Positions 1 to 10,613 of a DNA stretch of 64,000 bases are shown piece by piece. The DNA is taken from assembly GCA_033439765.1 (NCBI GenBank), contig JAULSN010000005.1:2743001-2807000 (forward strand). Reading direction: 5' to 3'. The translations under genes and the position numbers were made by a program. The notes beneath the pieces are model-generated. The model was not told where the DNA came from. It saw only the letters and a program-made list of their open reading frames with translations, and ran no database searches. Every line of letters starts with the position of its first letter. The first letter of the stretch is position 1. Source of the stretch: Lasiosphaeria ovina. Taxonomy: Eukaryota > Ascomycota > Sordariomycetes > Sordariales > Lasiosphaeriaceae.

Positions 1-370
1 GGCCCGGGCCAACTGGCCGCAGGCCCTGCCGGGCCGGCCACGACCTTGGCCAACGATCCTCTGTTGGCTTCAGACCGTTGTTCGAAGTGTTGAACAGAGC
101 CGAGTTCCGTTCAACCGAGTCCACACAAGCCGGTATATAAGGGAACCATTTTCCCACCTTTGTATTTAGAATAACTACATCTTCATCAGTCTTCGACCAA
201 TCACAACAATCTAAATACCATTCTGCTCTACTTTTCTTGCTCTTTATTATCATCCATTTTGCCGCCCTTCACCGCCTTTCTTTCTTGCTCACGGAAGTCC
301 CAAACCTAACTTCCGTTAAAACCTTTCCATAACTACCACTCTTCCAACTGCTTGAAATCTAATTAATGCT
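1..370. other. GC-rich then AT-rich flank of a repeat relic, no gene
   Basis: The first 120 bases are GC-rich with nested GGCC palindromes. A TATA-like GTATATAAGG follows near 132-141, then an A/T/C-rich stretch. The look is that of a transposon flank or LTR, but no second copy is in the window and no TG...CA ends or primer-binding site could be proven. No coding sequence is seen. Confidence 0.3.
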
Positions 371-835
371 CTATCGATATAACCTTCTCAACACTATTAG
401 TCCCTCAAAGGTCAGGTCCTTATTCTCCGGGAGGAGCGTTCGGAATGGTATAGCGGGTCCCTTCTTTCCGCGCTTGACGAATATAGCGGCCATATCGGTA
501 ATCTTCTGCTAGAAATCACCCTTAAGGTCCTCGAGAGTTAGATTAAACTATGCTTTAGCGATCTCCGGGAGGATAGCCTGGTTATAGACTTCTCGATTGA
601 TTTCGGCCTCGCTTATTCCCGGAACGGGGTTACGACCCGTTATCGTAGAAGCTCTTACCGATATGGTTCTTATAGTACGAGCTAAAGCCTCGTATTCGCG
701 GACCAACCGGGAGAGAATAGTATTAGAGATCTTATACGGCTGGGCTTTGATGAAGTCATCCTGTCGGTAGGCGACCTCCTCGAGGGCCCGTTAGAGGTTC
801 TCCTCTATAGAGTGATCCGAACCGATGGTAGACAT
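371..835 (-). pseudogene. RIP-type degraded ORF of a probable repeat element
   Basis: On the minus strand one frame runs from an ATG at 835 to a TAG at 371 (155 codons) and still reads like protein, for example EENL, RALEEVAYRQDDF, YKISNTILSR and DLKGDF. Three in-frame stops interrupt it, one TAA and two TAG. Each is what CAA or CAG becomes after C-to-T change in a CpA context, the usual RIP signature. The surroundings agree: in 421-540 I count ten TpA against two CpA. The N-terminal part loosely recalls the psq-type helix-turn-helix start of pogo/Fot1-like fungal transposases, but the rest does not, so the family is unassigned. It is probably not functional. Confidence 0.6.
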
Positions 836-1600
836 TCCCTCGGTTATATGGGGACTTCCCCGTAGGTTTGTACCGCTTAGTACGATTCCTTCCGTACGGT
901 CGCTAGGTTCTGGTCTCGTACAACTGGTGCGTACCCTTCTTTACGACGGTAGTGGATTTTAACGAAAACAAACAAATCTTCGGTGGGATATTCTTTAAGG
1001 CCTTCCCAGGCAATAGGTTGTGAGCTTTAGATTATCACTGCATAGTCGATTTAATGAGATAGGGCTATATCAATCATCGCTGTATTCGTAGAATCTAAAG
1101 CTAAGGAAAGAAAAAGAAAAGAAAGTTCCAAAAGGTTGCGCGGTGCGCGGAGAAGTGGGCTAGGTTTTGTGGGTCACGTGGCAGGACTTGGCACGAGCCA
1201 CCAACAGCGGGGTTGCTTAGTCAGCTCGAGTCGTGTAGCGTGCGCTCGATCAGGGCCACCCAAATGTCCTTCGCACCTGCCGTGACAGGTAATGGATAAT
1301 AGAGTATCGTAAAGGTAGGTAGGTGGTTAACGAAGAGTAATAATTAAAGCAGATTATAGAGAGTTATTGTATAAGGCAACGGCGAAATGTACGAGGGTAA
1401 TTCGGTAAGGGCATAAGAGGGTTATCGACCACAATGGTTATTACGATTGTACTACCCTGTTTGATGCAAAGGCGTAATGTGCTGTCTTTATATAGTAAAC
1501 CAAAAATGACATTGTACGGTCGGGGTAGACCTATATACCGATTTTTTCATTTGGCCGACTTGGCCCTATAGTATGCCGTATCTTCGGTAGTAGAGGCTAC
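836..1600. other. TpA-rich repeat relic without a readable gene
   Basis: The TpA-rich, CpA-poor composition of the neighbouring pseudogene continues here, unlike the GC-rich genes that follow. No long ORF on either strand is convincing. It is probably the remainder of the same decayed element. Composition returns to normal at about 1600-1650. Confidence 0.4.
1023..1102. repeat. 80-bp imperfect hairpin (inverted repeat)
   Basis: AGCTTTAGATT at 1023-1033 is repeated in inverted orientation as AATCTAAAGCT at 1092-1102, with about 58 bp between the arms. It lies inside the repeat relic and may be a tiny foldback element or part of the element's terminus. No clear target duplication is visible. 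Confidence 0.4.
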
Positions 1601-1853
1601 CCGGAGTTAGCCACCTGACCCCGAGATTGTGATTGCCCCCAGCTACTTCTGCGATCCGAATTCGGGGAACGAAGCCTTTGGACAGGCCGAAACACTGCAC
1701 GATTGCACCTGCTTTGGTGTATACCTAGGTCCGGTGTGCCAAGGTGGCACATCTTCGGTTCGCCTGAATTCCTGTCGTGGCAGCCCATCAGTAACAGGGG
1801 TAGGAACGGGATCTGCACAGATCTGCCCCGACAAGCTAGATCTAACGTCGAGC

Positions 1854-1878
1854 GGTTCGGTTCGGTTCGGTTCGGTTC
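1854..1878. repeat. (GGTTC)5 microsatellite
   Basis: Five tandem GGTTC units lie about 200 bp upstream of the DUF2470 gene, in its probable promoter region. It is a simple repeat with no further function visible. Confidence 0.8.
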
Positions 1879-2073
1879 AGTCTTCTGGGGTTCTCCGTAT
1901 CCGCTGCGCACCACTGCATCCCAGCTTCCATTCCGTAACGATTCTTTTTACCTTGCCTGGCCAGCTCCGCAACAAGGACGCGAGGAGAGGAGAGGGCAAT
2001 TGGTGTCAACGACACACACAAGCGTTTAGGAGGAACCCCACGCAAGAAGACACCGCAAGTCTAAGCAGTCGCG

Positions 2074-2817
2074 ATGGCCTCTTCGTCGTCGTCTTCCGCC
2101 ATCCCGGCCGCGGCCAAAGCGCGCACCCTCGCGCACATGAACAAGGACCACCGCACCGACCTCGCACACATGCTGCAGCACTTCAACGGCGTGCCCGCCG
2201 CCGACGCCGAGCTGCTCGACATGGACCTGGCCTCGCTCACCGTCCGCACAGGCACTGGGGATGTCCACAATATCGCCATCGACCCGCCCCTGGCCGCCTG
2301 GGACGACCGCCGCACGCGCCTCATCGACATGACGCTCGCCGCGCGCGCGGGGCTGGGCATCGCCACCACCACTCCTGACACAGGTCACCGCCCCGTGGCC
2401 GCCGCCGCCGCCACCGTCGCCGTCGTCGTCGTAGGCAACCGCTTCCGCCCGCCGCAGACCCCCCTCGAAGTAGCCGTGTTCGGCGGCGTGACGCTGTACT
2501 TCGTGACCCTAGCCCTCGTGGTGCGCGGCGCGTTCGACGACGGCGCCGCCGGCGCCGAAACACTCCAGCACGTTCTGTTCGGCTGGGCCGGCGCCCCCGC
2601 CGCCCTGCGCTGGCTGGTCGCGGCCATCTTCGTGCCGACGGTCGCCGCGCATCTCGCCGAGGCCGTGCATCTCCACCGCTCGCGGCTGCGGAAGTTTGGG
2701 GTCCCGGCTTTGTCGCCGGCGTGGTGCGGGTGGATTACCTGTGCGCTGTTTGAGGGCATGACGACGTTTAAGCGCTTTGATCGGCTTGTTGGGGAGTTGG
2801 AGAGGAAGAGGGCTTGA
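2074..2817 (+). CDS. DUF2470-domain integral membrane protein
   Basis: Intronless ORF of 247 residues. Residues about 12-95 match the DUF2470 pattern: a helical start with AHMNKDHRTDLAHML, then an acidic strand region and a DDRRTRLIDM helix. This fold is related to the haem/pyridoxamine-binding split-barrel tail domain. Hydrophobic stretches follow at about 108-122, 132-152 and 165-200, and the C-terminus is basic (FKRFDRLVGELERKRA), so it is probably an intracellular-membrane protein. Fungal proteins of this layout are annotated only as DUF2470 or integral membrane proteins, and their biochemical role is not established. The ATG at 2074 was chosen because it opens directly into the conserved domain. 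GC-rich third positions support real coding. An overlapping longer frame upstream is a shadow. Confidence 0.85.
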   Translation: MASSSSSSAIPAAAKARTLAHMNKDHRTDLAHMLQHFNGVPAADAELLDMDLASLTVRTGTGDVHNIAIDPPLAAWDDRRTRLIDMTLAARAGLGIATTTPDTGHRPVAAAAATVAVVVVGNRFRPPQTPLEVAVFGGVTLYFVTLALVVRGAFDDGAAGAETLQHVLFGWAGAPAALRWLVAAIFVPTVAAHLAEAVHLHRSRLRKFGVPALSPAWCGWITCALFEGMTTFKRFDRLVGELERKRA

Positions 2818-4092
2818 GGCTGGATGGGGGTGGGGTTTTGTATTTGTATTTGTGTTGTGTTGAGAGAGGTGGGTTTTTGGGGCTGAGGTGCCTGTGTAGA
2901 TGGTGCCAGGTTCATTGCCTACGGGTTGGACTGTCTGGCGGGTGGATGGGTGGTTTCATGAATTCAGCGCATGTCTAGACACGCCTGCACGTCTAGACGC
3001 GACACATAAATAAGGAATAAGGAGAGAGGTCGTCGTTTACTCCAAAAGGGCAGAAGCTGCTGCCTACCCGCGTCTTCAACCCCGACATATCAGAACGTCG
3101 AAGCAGCCTATCCATGCGTTCTATGGTGATGTATACTCTATTCCCATACTCCTTGCAATGCCCCTTAAAATGATGATGCTTGTATGTGGATCTCGCTCTG
3201 GCGGGGCGTGGTTAGCTCTCGAATTCGGCGCGGGTCTACTCAAAGGAGAGCACTCGTTGAGGGAAGCACCGCCGTCATTGACATGCTAGCTTGGGACTAA
3301 ACCATCAGAAAGAGGTAGGGGGCGGTTCATGCCGCGATGCCCTGGTATGCAATTATGCATTGCATATCGATATCGAACATGATGTCCAGTCCAGCCGAGT
3401 CGGGTCCTTTGTCGGGCGTCCTCCCAGCTCTTTAGAATATAGTGCCACGGCGATGTTGAATGCACTGCTGCCCGAGAAGGGTGCCGTATGGTGATGGCGT
3501 GCTGGTATGCGATATATAGATTAAGGGGTTGGTCACGAAAAAAAAAAGCCAATACCCGGCGGAAGCACGAAGCACAAGTCCAACACGAAAGGTTCTCCGA
3601 TCCGGCTGACTACAACTGGCGCATCACATGCCGGCCGCTCCGCTCCACACACCCGAACTTTGAACAGCCCGGAGGCGTCAAGGTTCGGTACAACCATGGA
3701 TTTGCTACCCGATGACACGTACACTAAGAAGGCTCACGCTGTACCGTAGTGTCAAACCCAATCCGCCGGCACGAGTACAGATAGAACAAGAATGCTGCAA
3801 TTGACGAAAGGGCCTTCCTTGCACACACCACCTTCCAGTCCTCACCCAAATCCACCAGAAGAAGAGCCGCTGTGCGACCGCAATGGAAACTGGACATCTG
3901 TCTCGGACATCAGCTTTCGCATCATCCATCTGTGCAACTGATACTGCTTCGGACCTCGCCATCATCATTACCTTCACATACCAGCACATTTTGGTCACCA
4001 TCATCCCCATCTCCCACATACCGAAACATCTTCGACAACATCACTCTTCACCGTCATACCCTCACCATCATACCATCACCGTCACTATCATC
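2818..4092. other. Intergenic region; pyrimidine-rich leader of the next gene at 3' end
   Basis: No gene seen. The T/G-rich start is the probable 3' untranslated region of the DUF2470 gene. From about 3870 to 4092 the sequence is CA/CT-rich with repeated ATCACC-like blocks, as in fungal 5' leaders running up to the ATG at 4093. Confidence 0.5.
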
Positions 4093-4882
4093 ATGTGCAG
4101 AGAAACAGTCACCGAAGTCACTGTCCAGATGGCCGCAACCAACCTCGCCGACGACGGCGAGGCCAACCCTTTCGGGGCCCTCATGCCGCCCCATGGCGCC
4201 CCCGCCCAGGACCCCAACTTCATCATGCCCCTGCCGTGGGAGGGGGCCGATGGCACGCACGTGCCCGTGCCCTCCCCCACGCTCTCGGCCTCGCGCTCGC
4301 CCTCGTCCACGCCGGTGGCGTCTTCGTCGGCGTCGGCGTGGGCCGCCGGCCATGACCATGCCCCCCCCGCCTCCCCAGCTGCTGCTCACGGCAGTTTCGT
4401 CGTCTTCGGGATAGACTCCGGCGCAAAAATCGACTTCGACGCGGACATGGACGCGCTCATTCGCCGAGGACGTGTACGGCCAGGAACTCGACATGTCCGA
4501 CGAGGACCTGTAGTCGCCGCCGCCACCGCCACCGCCACCGCCACCGCCCCAGCCCCAGCCGCAGAGTGATCGGGGCCAGTCGGTGCTGCTGATCATCTTG
4601 CAAAGCATGGCGCATTGCGTCGGCCTCGGTCTGCGGCCCGCGGGGCTGCTGATCATCTTGCAAAGCATGGCGCATTGCGTCGACCTCGGTCTGCGGCCCG
4701 CGGGGCCGCACTTCAACCGGCTAGCGTACGAGATCACGACGGAGGCGGTGGAGAATCACGGTGGACGAGTCCGGGAGGTCCTCAACGTGCAGCGGAAGAA
4801 GTTCCGGCTTTGGGTGGAGCTGGGGCAGATTCCCGGCGCGACAAACTCAGACGGGATATGTAGTATGTGTATGGGTGATTGA
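4093..4882 (+). pseudogene. Decaying low-complexity gene (frameshift, premature TAG, internal duplication)
   Basis: A leader-like sequence ends at ATG 4093, followed by a GC-rich frame (MCRETVTEV..., Pro/Ser/Ala-rich) of 122 codons to 4458. One extra base at about 4459 shifts the frame. Skipping it gives FAEDVYGQELDMSDEDL and a TAG at 4511-4513. The same frame then stays open to 4882: a run of prolines, QPQPQ, a 20-residue unit present twice, and a tail containing NRLAYEITTEAVE and VQRKKFRLWVELG. The TAG could derive from CAG by C-to-T change. I do not recognise the family. Alternatives are a shorter functional protein ending at 4569 in the unshifted frame, or an assembly error at 4459. That this is one broken gene is inference from frame continuity. 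Confidence 0.5.
4585..4704 (+). repeat. 60-bp tandem duplication, two copies
   Basis: Bases 4585-4644 are repeated at 4645-4704 with a single difference (G at 4623, A at 4683). The period of 60 keeps the reading frame, so a 20-residue unit (LLIILQSMAHC...LRPAG) is doubled with one Gly/Asp change. Near identity implies a recent event. Confidence 0.95.
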
Positions 4883-5180
4883 GTGGAAGAAATAGAACGA
4901 ACTGCATCAGATAGAAGGGAGAATGGGCATGGACACGGTCTGCTGGAGACATGTCCGACTGTGATTGGGGGTTGGGAAAAGGGGAGAAGTGGAAGGGGGA
5001 ACAAATAAAACTAGTGGATGTGTGTGCGTGATGATGGGTATAAGTCATACCCCTTTGGTGATAGATCCAACTGGGGAAGTCACCCTTTGAGCAGACGAAA
5101 AATAAAGAAAACTAATGAATAGGTTGCTGTGTAGGAGGTATGGTGATGGACATTTGCAAGTCATGGATGGAGAATGGAGA

Positions 5181-5203
5181 TGTGTGTGTCGTGTGTGTGT
5201 GTG

Positions 5204-5271
<68 letters not shown>

Positions 5272-6362
5272 TGTGTGTGGTGTGTGTGTGTATGTGTGTG
5301 TGTGTGGTGTGTGTGTGGTGTGTGTGTGTGGTGTGTGTGTGTGGTGTGTGTGGTGTGTGTGTGTGTGGTGTGTGTGTGTGTGGTGTGTGTATGGTGTGTG
5401 TGTGTGTATGGTGTGTGTATGGTGTGTGTGGTGTGTGTGTGTGTGGTGTGTGTGGTGTGTGTGGTGTGTGTGGTGTGTGTGTGGTGTGTGTGGTGTGTGT
5501 GTGGTGTGTATGGTGTGTGTGTGTGTGGTGTGTGTGTGGTGTGTGTATGGTGTGTGTGGTGTGTGTGTGTGTGGTGTGTGTGGTGTGTGTGTGTGTGGTG
5601 TGTGTGGTGTGTATGGTGTGTGTGTGTGTGGTGTGTGTGTGTGTGGTGTGTGTGTGTGTGTGGTGTGTGTATGGTGTGTGTGTGTGTGGTATATGTGTGT
5701 GGTGTGTGTGGTGTGTGTGTGTGGTGTGTGTGTGGTGTGTGTATGGTGTGTGTGGTGTGTGTGTGTGTGGTGTGTGTGGTGTGTGTGTGTGTGGTGTGTG
5801 TGGTGTGTGTGGTGTGTGTGGTGTGTGTGTGTGTGGTGTGTGTGTGGTGTGTGTATGGTGTGTGTGGTGTGTGTGTGTGTGGTGTGTGTGGTGTGTGTGT
5901 GTGTGGTGTGTGTGTGGTGTGTGGTGTGTGTGGTATGTGTGTGTGTGGTGTGTGTGGTATGTATGTGTGTGGTATGTGTATATGTGGTGTGTGTGTGTAT
6001 GATGTGTGTGTGTGTATGGTATGTATATGGTGTATGTGGTGTGTGTGGTATGTGTATGTGTGGTGTGTGTAGTGTGTGTGGTATGTATGTGTGTAGTGTA
6101 TATGTGTGTGGTGTATGTATGTGTGTGGTGTATATGTGGTGTATATATATGTGGTGTATGTATGTGTGTAGTGTATATGTGGTGTATGTGTGTGTGGTGT
6201 ATGTATGTGTGTGGTGTATGTGTGGTGTATGTATGTGTGTGGTGTATGTGTGGTGTATGTGTGTGGTGTATGTATGTGTGTGGTGTATGTGTGGTGTATG
6301 TGTGTGTGGTGTATGTATGTGTGTGTATGGTGTGTGTGTGTGTGTGTGTATGTGTGTGTGTG
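5181..6362. repeat. 1.2-kb imperfect GT satellite
   Basis: About 1180 bp made almost only of GT dinucleotides, interrupted by GG (GTGTGGTGTG) and, toward the right, by TA (GTATG). The left 60 bp is almost pure (TG)n. Longer units recur, for example TGTATGG-centred blocks with the same flanks near 5547, 5743 and 5854. Alternating purine-pyrimidine tracts of this kind can adopt Z-DNA. All forward frames and one reverse frame stay open (Val-Cys or Thr-His repeats) only because GT/AC repeats have no stop codons. These are not genes. Confidence 0.97.
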
Positions 6363-8891
6363 CGTGCGCGTAGGCTATGCGTGAGGTGGAGGTGTGTGCA
6401 CAGAAGTGCTCGTGTTATTGCCCTAGACAATGGGAAGAGAAAGAAAGATGGAAAGACGAAGAGAGATTGTTAAGATACCAGTCAGTATACGAAAGACTGC
6501 AAGAATTGCCGTGTGTATGAGAACCTGGTGATCCGGAAAAGGAAAGGGGCAGGAATTTATATATGGGCAGTTCTGCCTCCTTCATTATGGACACAGTTGA
6601 TGGTTAAGCTCCACCGCCGGGTCAAGATTACTTCCACAGCTTCGGAAACGAACAGATACGAGAATCCGAAGTTTGGAAAAGCCTATGATCCCGGTGAGGG
6701 AGGGCGTCTGCATGTCCTTCACCCTTTCACCCTAACAGCCAGAGATAAGGACGCAAAAGTCTAGTCAGTGAAAAAGCAAAACGAACAGCAGTCACAAGCA
6801 TAGCTCTGCAGCTTTGCACGGGTGTGTGGATCTCTGCGCCAGTTGAGACAGCCAGTACAGGCACGCCGAACTCATCTTGTCCACCGGTGGGTTGTCCGTT
6901 CCATGGGCTTTTAGAAGCTCTGCTAAGTGTAGTACTGTCAATATCTGACCAAGGGGCTTTGTTGACTTGGAATTGCTCTACGGGATAGCCGTGTAAACCC
7001 AAGACGTCGCTCGTTCTGGCACCTCCCGACCGTTTCCACCCAAGTACCTGTCGTTCAGACCAAAAACAAGCTGTGTTTGATTTGTACTAGGCACCAAGAC
7101 TTTCTACCGAAGCAGGCTTTCTGCCACGAGTCTAAATTTTGTTTCTGTTTCTGTTGCTGTCACTGTTCTGGCGTCCTGCGGGATGCCCTTTCACGACCTA
7201 GACATGAAGTGTCGCCTGGGCCCGTCGTGAGTGTCTATCGTGCCATGATTGGTTGCCCGTGGCTTAAGGTAAGAAATATTGGAGATTTTCCACAGAATGT
7301 TTCAAGAAGTCAAGGTTTTTTCGTGGTTGAGGTGTGACTCAGGTCGAGAAAGCTAAATCCCGGCTCCATTTTGGAAAAAAGGCTGACCGTTTTGACGTTC
7401 CCACGACCCAACGGTTCAGCGGTGGAGGCTAAATCTCAACGAACCTTGTGCACTTGTAGGTCGTTAGAACTACATACGAGAGTTGACCCAACCGGGAATA
7501 AACTGTTGCTGCCACCTCTCGGCTTCACGAGAGCTTCATAAACGGAGACCCGGAAGGAGTCAGAGGCCGGGAAGTCCGAAAAAATGCTTTTTGAGGAAAA
7601 TATGGGACCGAGAAGTTCAAAACGAAAAAATAAGAGTCGAGTTGGAAGCGGAAAGAGCGGCCGACAGCACGGAATACAAAGCACGGGGCAGTCACAGGCC
7701 AAGCCAAACTTGCCCGTGACTGTGGGCTCCGAGATGCCTTCTACAAGGGAAAGTTCAATAAGGCCACCTAAGGTAGGTACCTTGAGGTGAGCGAGACAGG
7801 ACACTGTTCGTCACATGACTCAGAATCGAAAAAATCATACAGCCTTACTCTTTTTCCCTCTTACACTATCGTTTTCGGACGAGAAAGGCCCTGAACGAAG
7901 CGTCAGTCATAGAACGTGGTGTAAAGTGGCCTAGGTACGGTGATAGGTAGGGAAGTCGCTGCTTGGTCTTGAGCCCTGATAGCAAGACATTGTCCAAGAT
8001 GATGATGCCTCCCCTTTATGATTAGCTCGATTTTCTAGCCAGCCGTAGCATTCAGTTTGTATGTCCTGATGAAAAGACCTCGCTCTGATGAGGCATGGGG
8101 TTGTGACTGGCTGTGGCTACCCTACTTGATTTCTAGGGTTCTTACGAACAAGCTGGGCCATTTCTCGTGATATCAAACCGATATACTACTTATCTACGGA
8201 TACCTTGGGATTTTCTGCTGCCTGGATTCAGCATACCAATACCACTTTAGATCTTTGGGAAGCCAGTCGAGATAAATTGGGGGGATCCAGTGCTTAGGCA
8301 GCGCCTAAAACACTTCAGAATCCCATATTAGTCGCCAACAAACCAGCAGACAGAAACACATAACAATAATGGCGGCTTGATTGAGTATTGCTTCGGGCAA
8401 AATGCATTATGCTGAAGGCTGACACCACTCTTCCTCCCTACCTGCCGATAGCAAATCGGACCTGTCACAGCGTTGCCCGGGTTCCCCAGACCGACCAAGA
8501 CAAGCAGACAATTGAATTTCGTCCGCCAACCAGAAAGCGACAAGAGCAGTGAGCTCCCAGCCTCGAACATCACAAATTTGTGGCCAATAAACAAACCGCC
8601 GTTGCTGAAAGGCCATTTCTGGCTTCGATCGCGCGATGGAGACTGGGCTCGTCTGTCAATCACAACATTGACGTCTCGATAGACAACAGATACAAAATTC
8701 TGACACGTTTTTGCGGGGGAGAAACCGTTTCACCTTTATCTGGTCTCAACTCTCAAGACCCTTGATCCCATTCTCAAGTACTTCCGTACCTTACCTTACC
8801 CATGCCCCACCCACCCACTCACCCCGCCAAAAGCTGACAGCAAAGGAAAAAAGTACGGAGTACGTGCATTGTCTAAAAATAAAATTTCAAC
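6363..8891. other. Gene-free intergenic region
   Basis: About 2.5 kb of roughly 50% GC without a convincing ORF on either strand. All open frames are under 125 codons, have no domain I recognise, and overlap on opposite strands. The right end (about 8780-8890), with CCTTACCTTACCC and CCACCCACTCACC, is the likely promoter and leader of the TYW2 gene. Confidence 0.5.
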
Positions 8892-10153
8892 ATGGAGCCA
8901 AGGGACCCAACAAGGGCGAGGCCGAAGAAGCCCAAGAAGAAGCAAGAGAACCCCATCGCCGTCGCCGTGTCGGTATGGCTGGACGGCCTCCCCGGCCCGC
9001 TAGCCGAGCTAGTCGCCGGCGGCTTGCCGTCCCAAACCACACCGTCTGACGCAGAGAGGTTGAGCCACGACGCCGCCATCAGAAAGCAGCTGCTCGACGG
9101 CGCCCCGAGGCGATGGGTCGTGTACGAGCCCATGGTGCTGCTGCCGAGCGGCAGCTTCGCCGCGGCGCCGTGGCCCGCCCTGCTTTCCCTCTCCCTCCAG
9201 CAGCAACAAAATCCTGGCGCGGGCTCGCCGCTGTCTCTGGCGCCGCTCTGGGCGGGCATCCTGCGCGGGGTGTCGCGGAAGTCGTCGCACGCGCCGCTGA
9301 CGCACCTGGCCGTCAACGAGGGGATCCCGCTGATGCGCGCGCCTGCTTTGCATGGACAGCAGGAACAGCAGCAGCAAGAAAACCTGCTGCGCACGCCGAG
9401 CGGGCTGCGCATGCTGCACGGCGACTTTGGGCCGGCCCACCACGACGACAATAGCCCGGACTTCGCGGCCGCGTTCTGGGTGGCGACCAAGCAGAACGGC
9501 GTCGTGCAGACGTGGGCGCCGCGGTGGACCATGTTCAGCCGGGGCAACGTCAAGGAGAAGGCGCGCGTGCTGGGGTTTCCTTCTCGCAGTGCGGACCATG
9601 CCAGAAGCGACAAGAGGAAGGATGACTGGCCCGCCACCGCCGTCGACCTCTACGCCGGCATCGGCTACTTTGTGTTCTCGTACGCGCGCCTGGGCCTGCG
9701 CGTGCTCTGCTGGGAGCTGAACCCGTGGAGCGTCGAGGGTCTGCGGCGCGGCGCCGTGGCGAACGGCTGGGGCGTGCGCGTGGTGCGGCCGTCACTCTCA
9801 CTCTCAAAACCCAACGGGCATGACGACGACGATGAGGCAGTAGCAGCAGCGGTGGCAGCAGGAGGCAAGCAGATCGTCGTGTTCCTCGAGGACAACGCGC
9901 GGGCGGCGCGGCGCGTGGCGGCGCTCCGGGCCCTCGATGACACGCACGTGCTGCACGTCAACGGCGGGCTGCTGCCGTCGAGCGACAAAGTGTGGCGCGA
10001 TGCGTGGTCCATCGTCGCCCGGAACCCACGAGGACGGGAAGAGGGATGGCTGCACCTGCACGAGAACGTCGGGGTCGCGCAGATCGAGCAGCGCCGCGCA
10101 GAGATGGAGCAGACATTTTCGGAGTGGTGCAGCGCCGACGAGGAAGCTACCCC

Positions 10154-10217
<64 letters not shown>

Positions 10218-10394
10218 AGAAGCAACGGCAGCGGAAAAGCCAGCGCGGCCGTGGAGCATGTCGAATTGGTCAAGACGTTTGCGCCAGACGTTTGGCACTG
10301 CGTCTTTGACGTGTATATTACAAGGTCTACAACAATAATAACAAGTACAACTGCTGCTGCTGCTGCTGCTGCCCCTAGTAGCAGCAGTGCTTAA
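8892..10394 (+). CDS. trm12: tRNA wybutosine-synthesizing protein 2 (TYW2/Trm12)
   Basis: Intronless, 500 residues. TYW2 transfers the 3-amino-3-carboxypropyl group of S-adenosylmethionine to the imG-14 precursor at position 37 of tRNA-Phe, the second step of wybutosine synthesis in the cytosol. The C-terminal half is a class I SAM-dependent fold: motif I DLYAGIGYFVFSYA at about 251-264, CWELNPWSVEGLRRGA just after it, then VFLEDNARAARRVAAL, HVNGGLLPSS with the usual following Trp, and LHLHENVG. The family commonly has Leu-Gly where this protein has Gly-Gly in HVNGG. A run of 21 Asp (422-442) lies inside the catalytic half, between the HENVG segment and the last strand (VWHCVFDVYITR). The ATG at 8892 precedes a basic KKPKKK segment and the N-terminal domain (KQLLDGAPRRWVVYEPMVLLP). 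Length is near yeast Trm12 (about 460). Confidence 0.92.
10155..10217 (+). repeat. (GAC)21 coding microsatellite
   Basis: Twenty-one successive GAC codons give a 21-Asp run inside the TYW2 ORF. Using only GAC, with no GAT, is the mark of recent slippage expansion rather than selection for acidic residues alone. Confidence 0.95.
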
Positions 10395-10613
10395 TACTCA
10401 TTTTAAACAAGAAAGCGAGCAAGACGTCTATCGGCGATCGTCGTAGTCGTGCGGGTCGTTATACATACACATGGCCTGGCCGGCGTCTTCTTGGTCGTCG
10501 TCGTAATTAGTGGCGGTAGAACCGCCCGCGAGAGGAATCCGCCTCGCCCAGCGGAGCTGCTTCACCACCGTCTTCGCATCATCCCCACTGCCGCCGCTGC
10601 CGCCGCCGCCCAT

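Noticed and set aside
5045..6473. Long Val-Cys, Trp-Cys and Thr-His repeat ORFs (up to 461 codons)
   Set aside because: Created by the stop-free GT/AC satellite; they vanish outside it.
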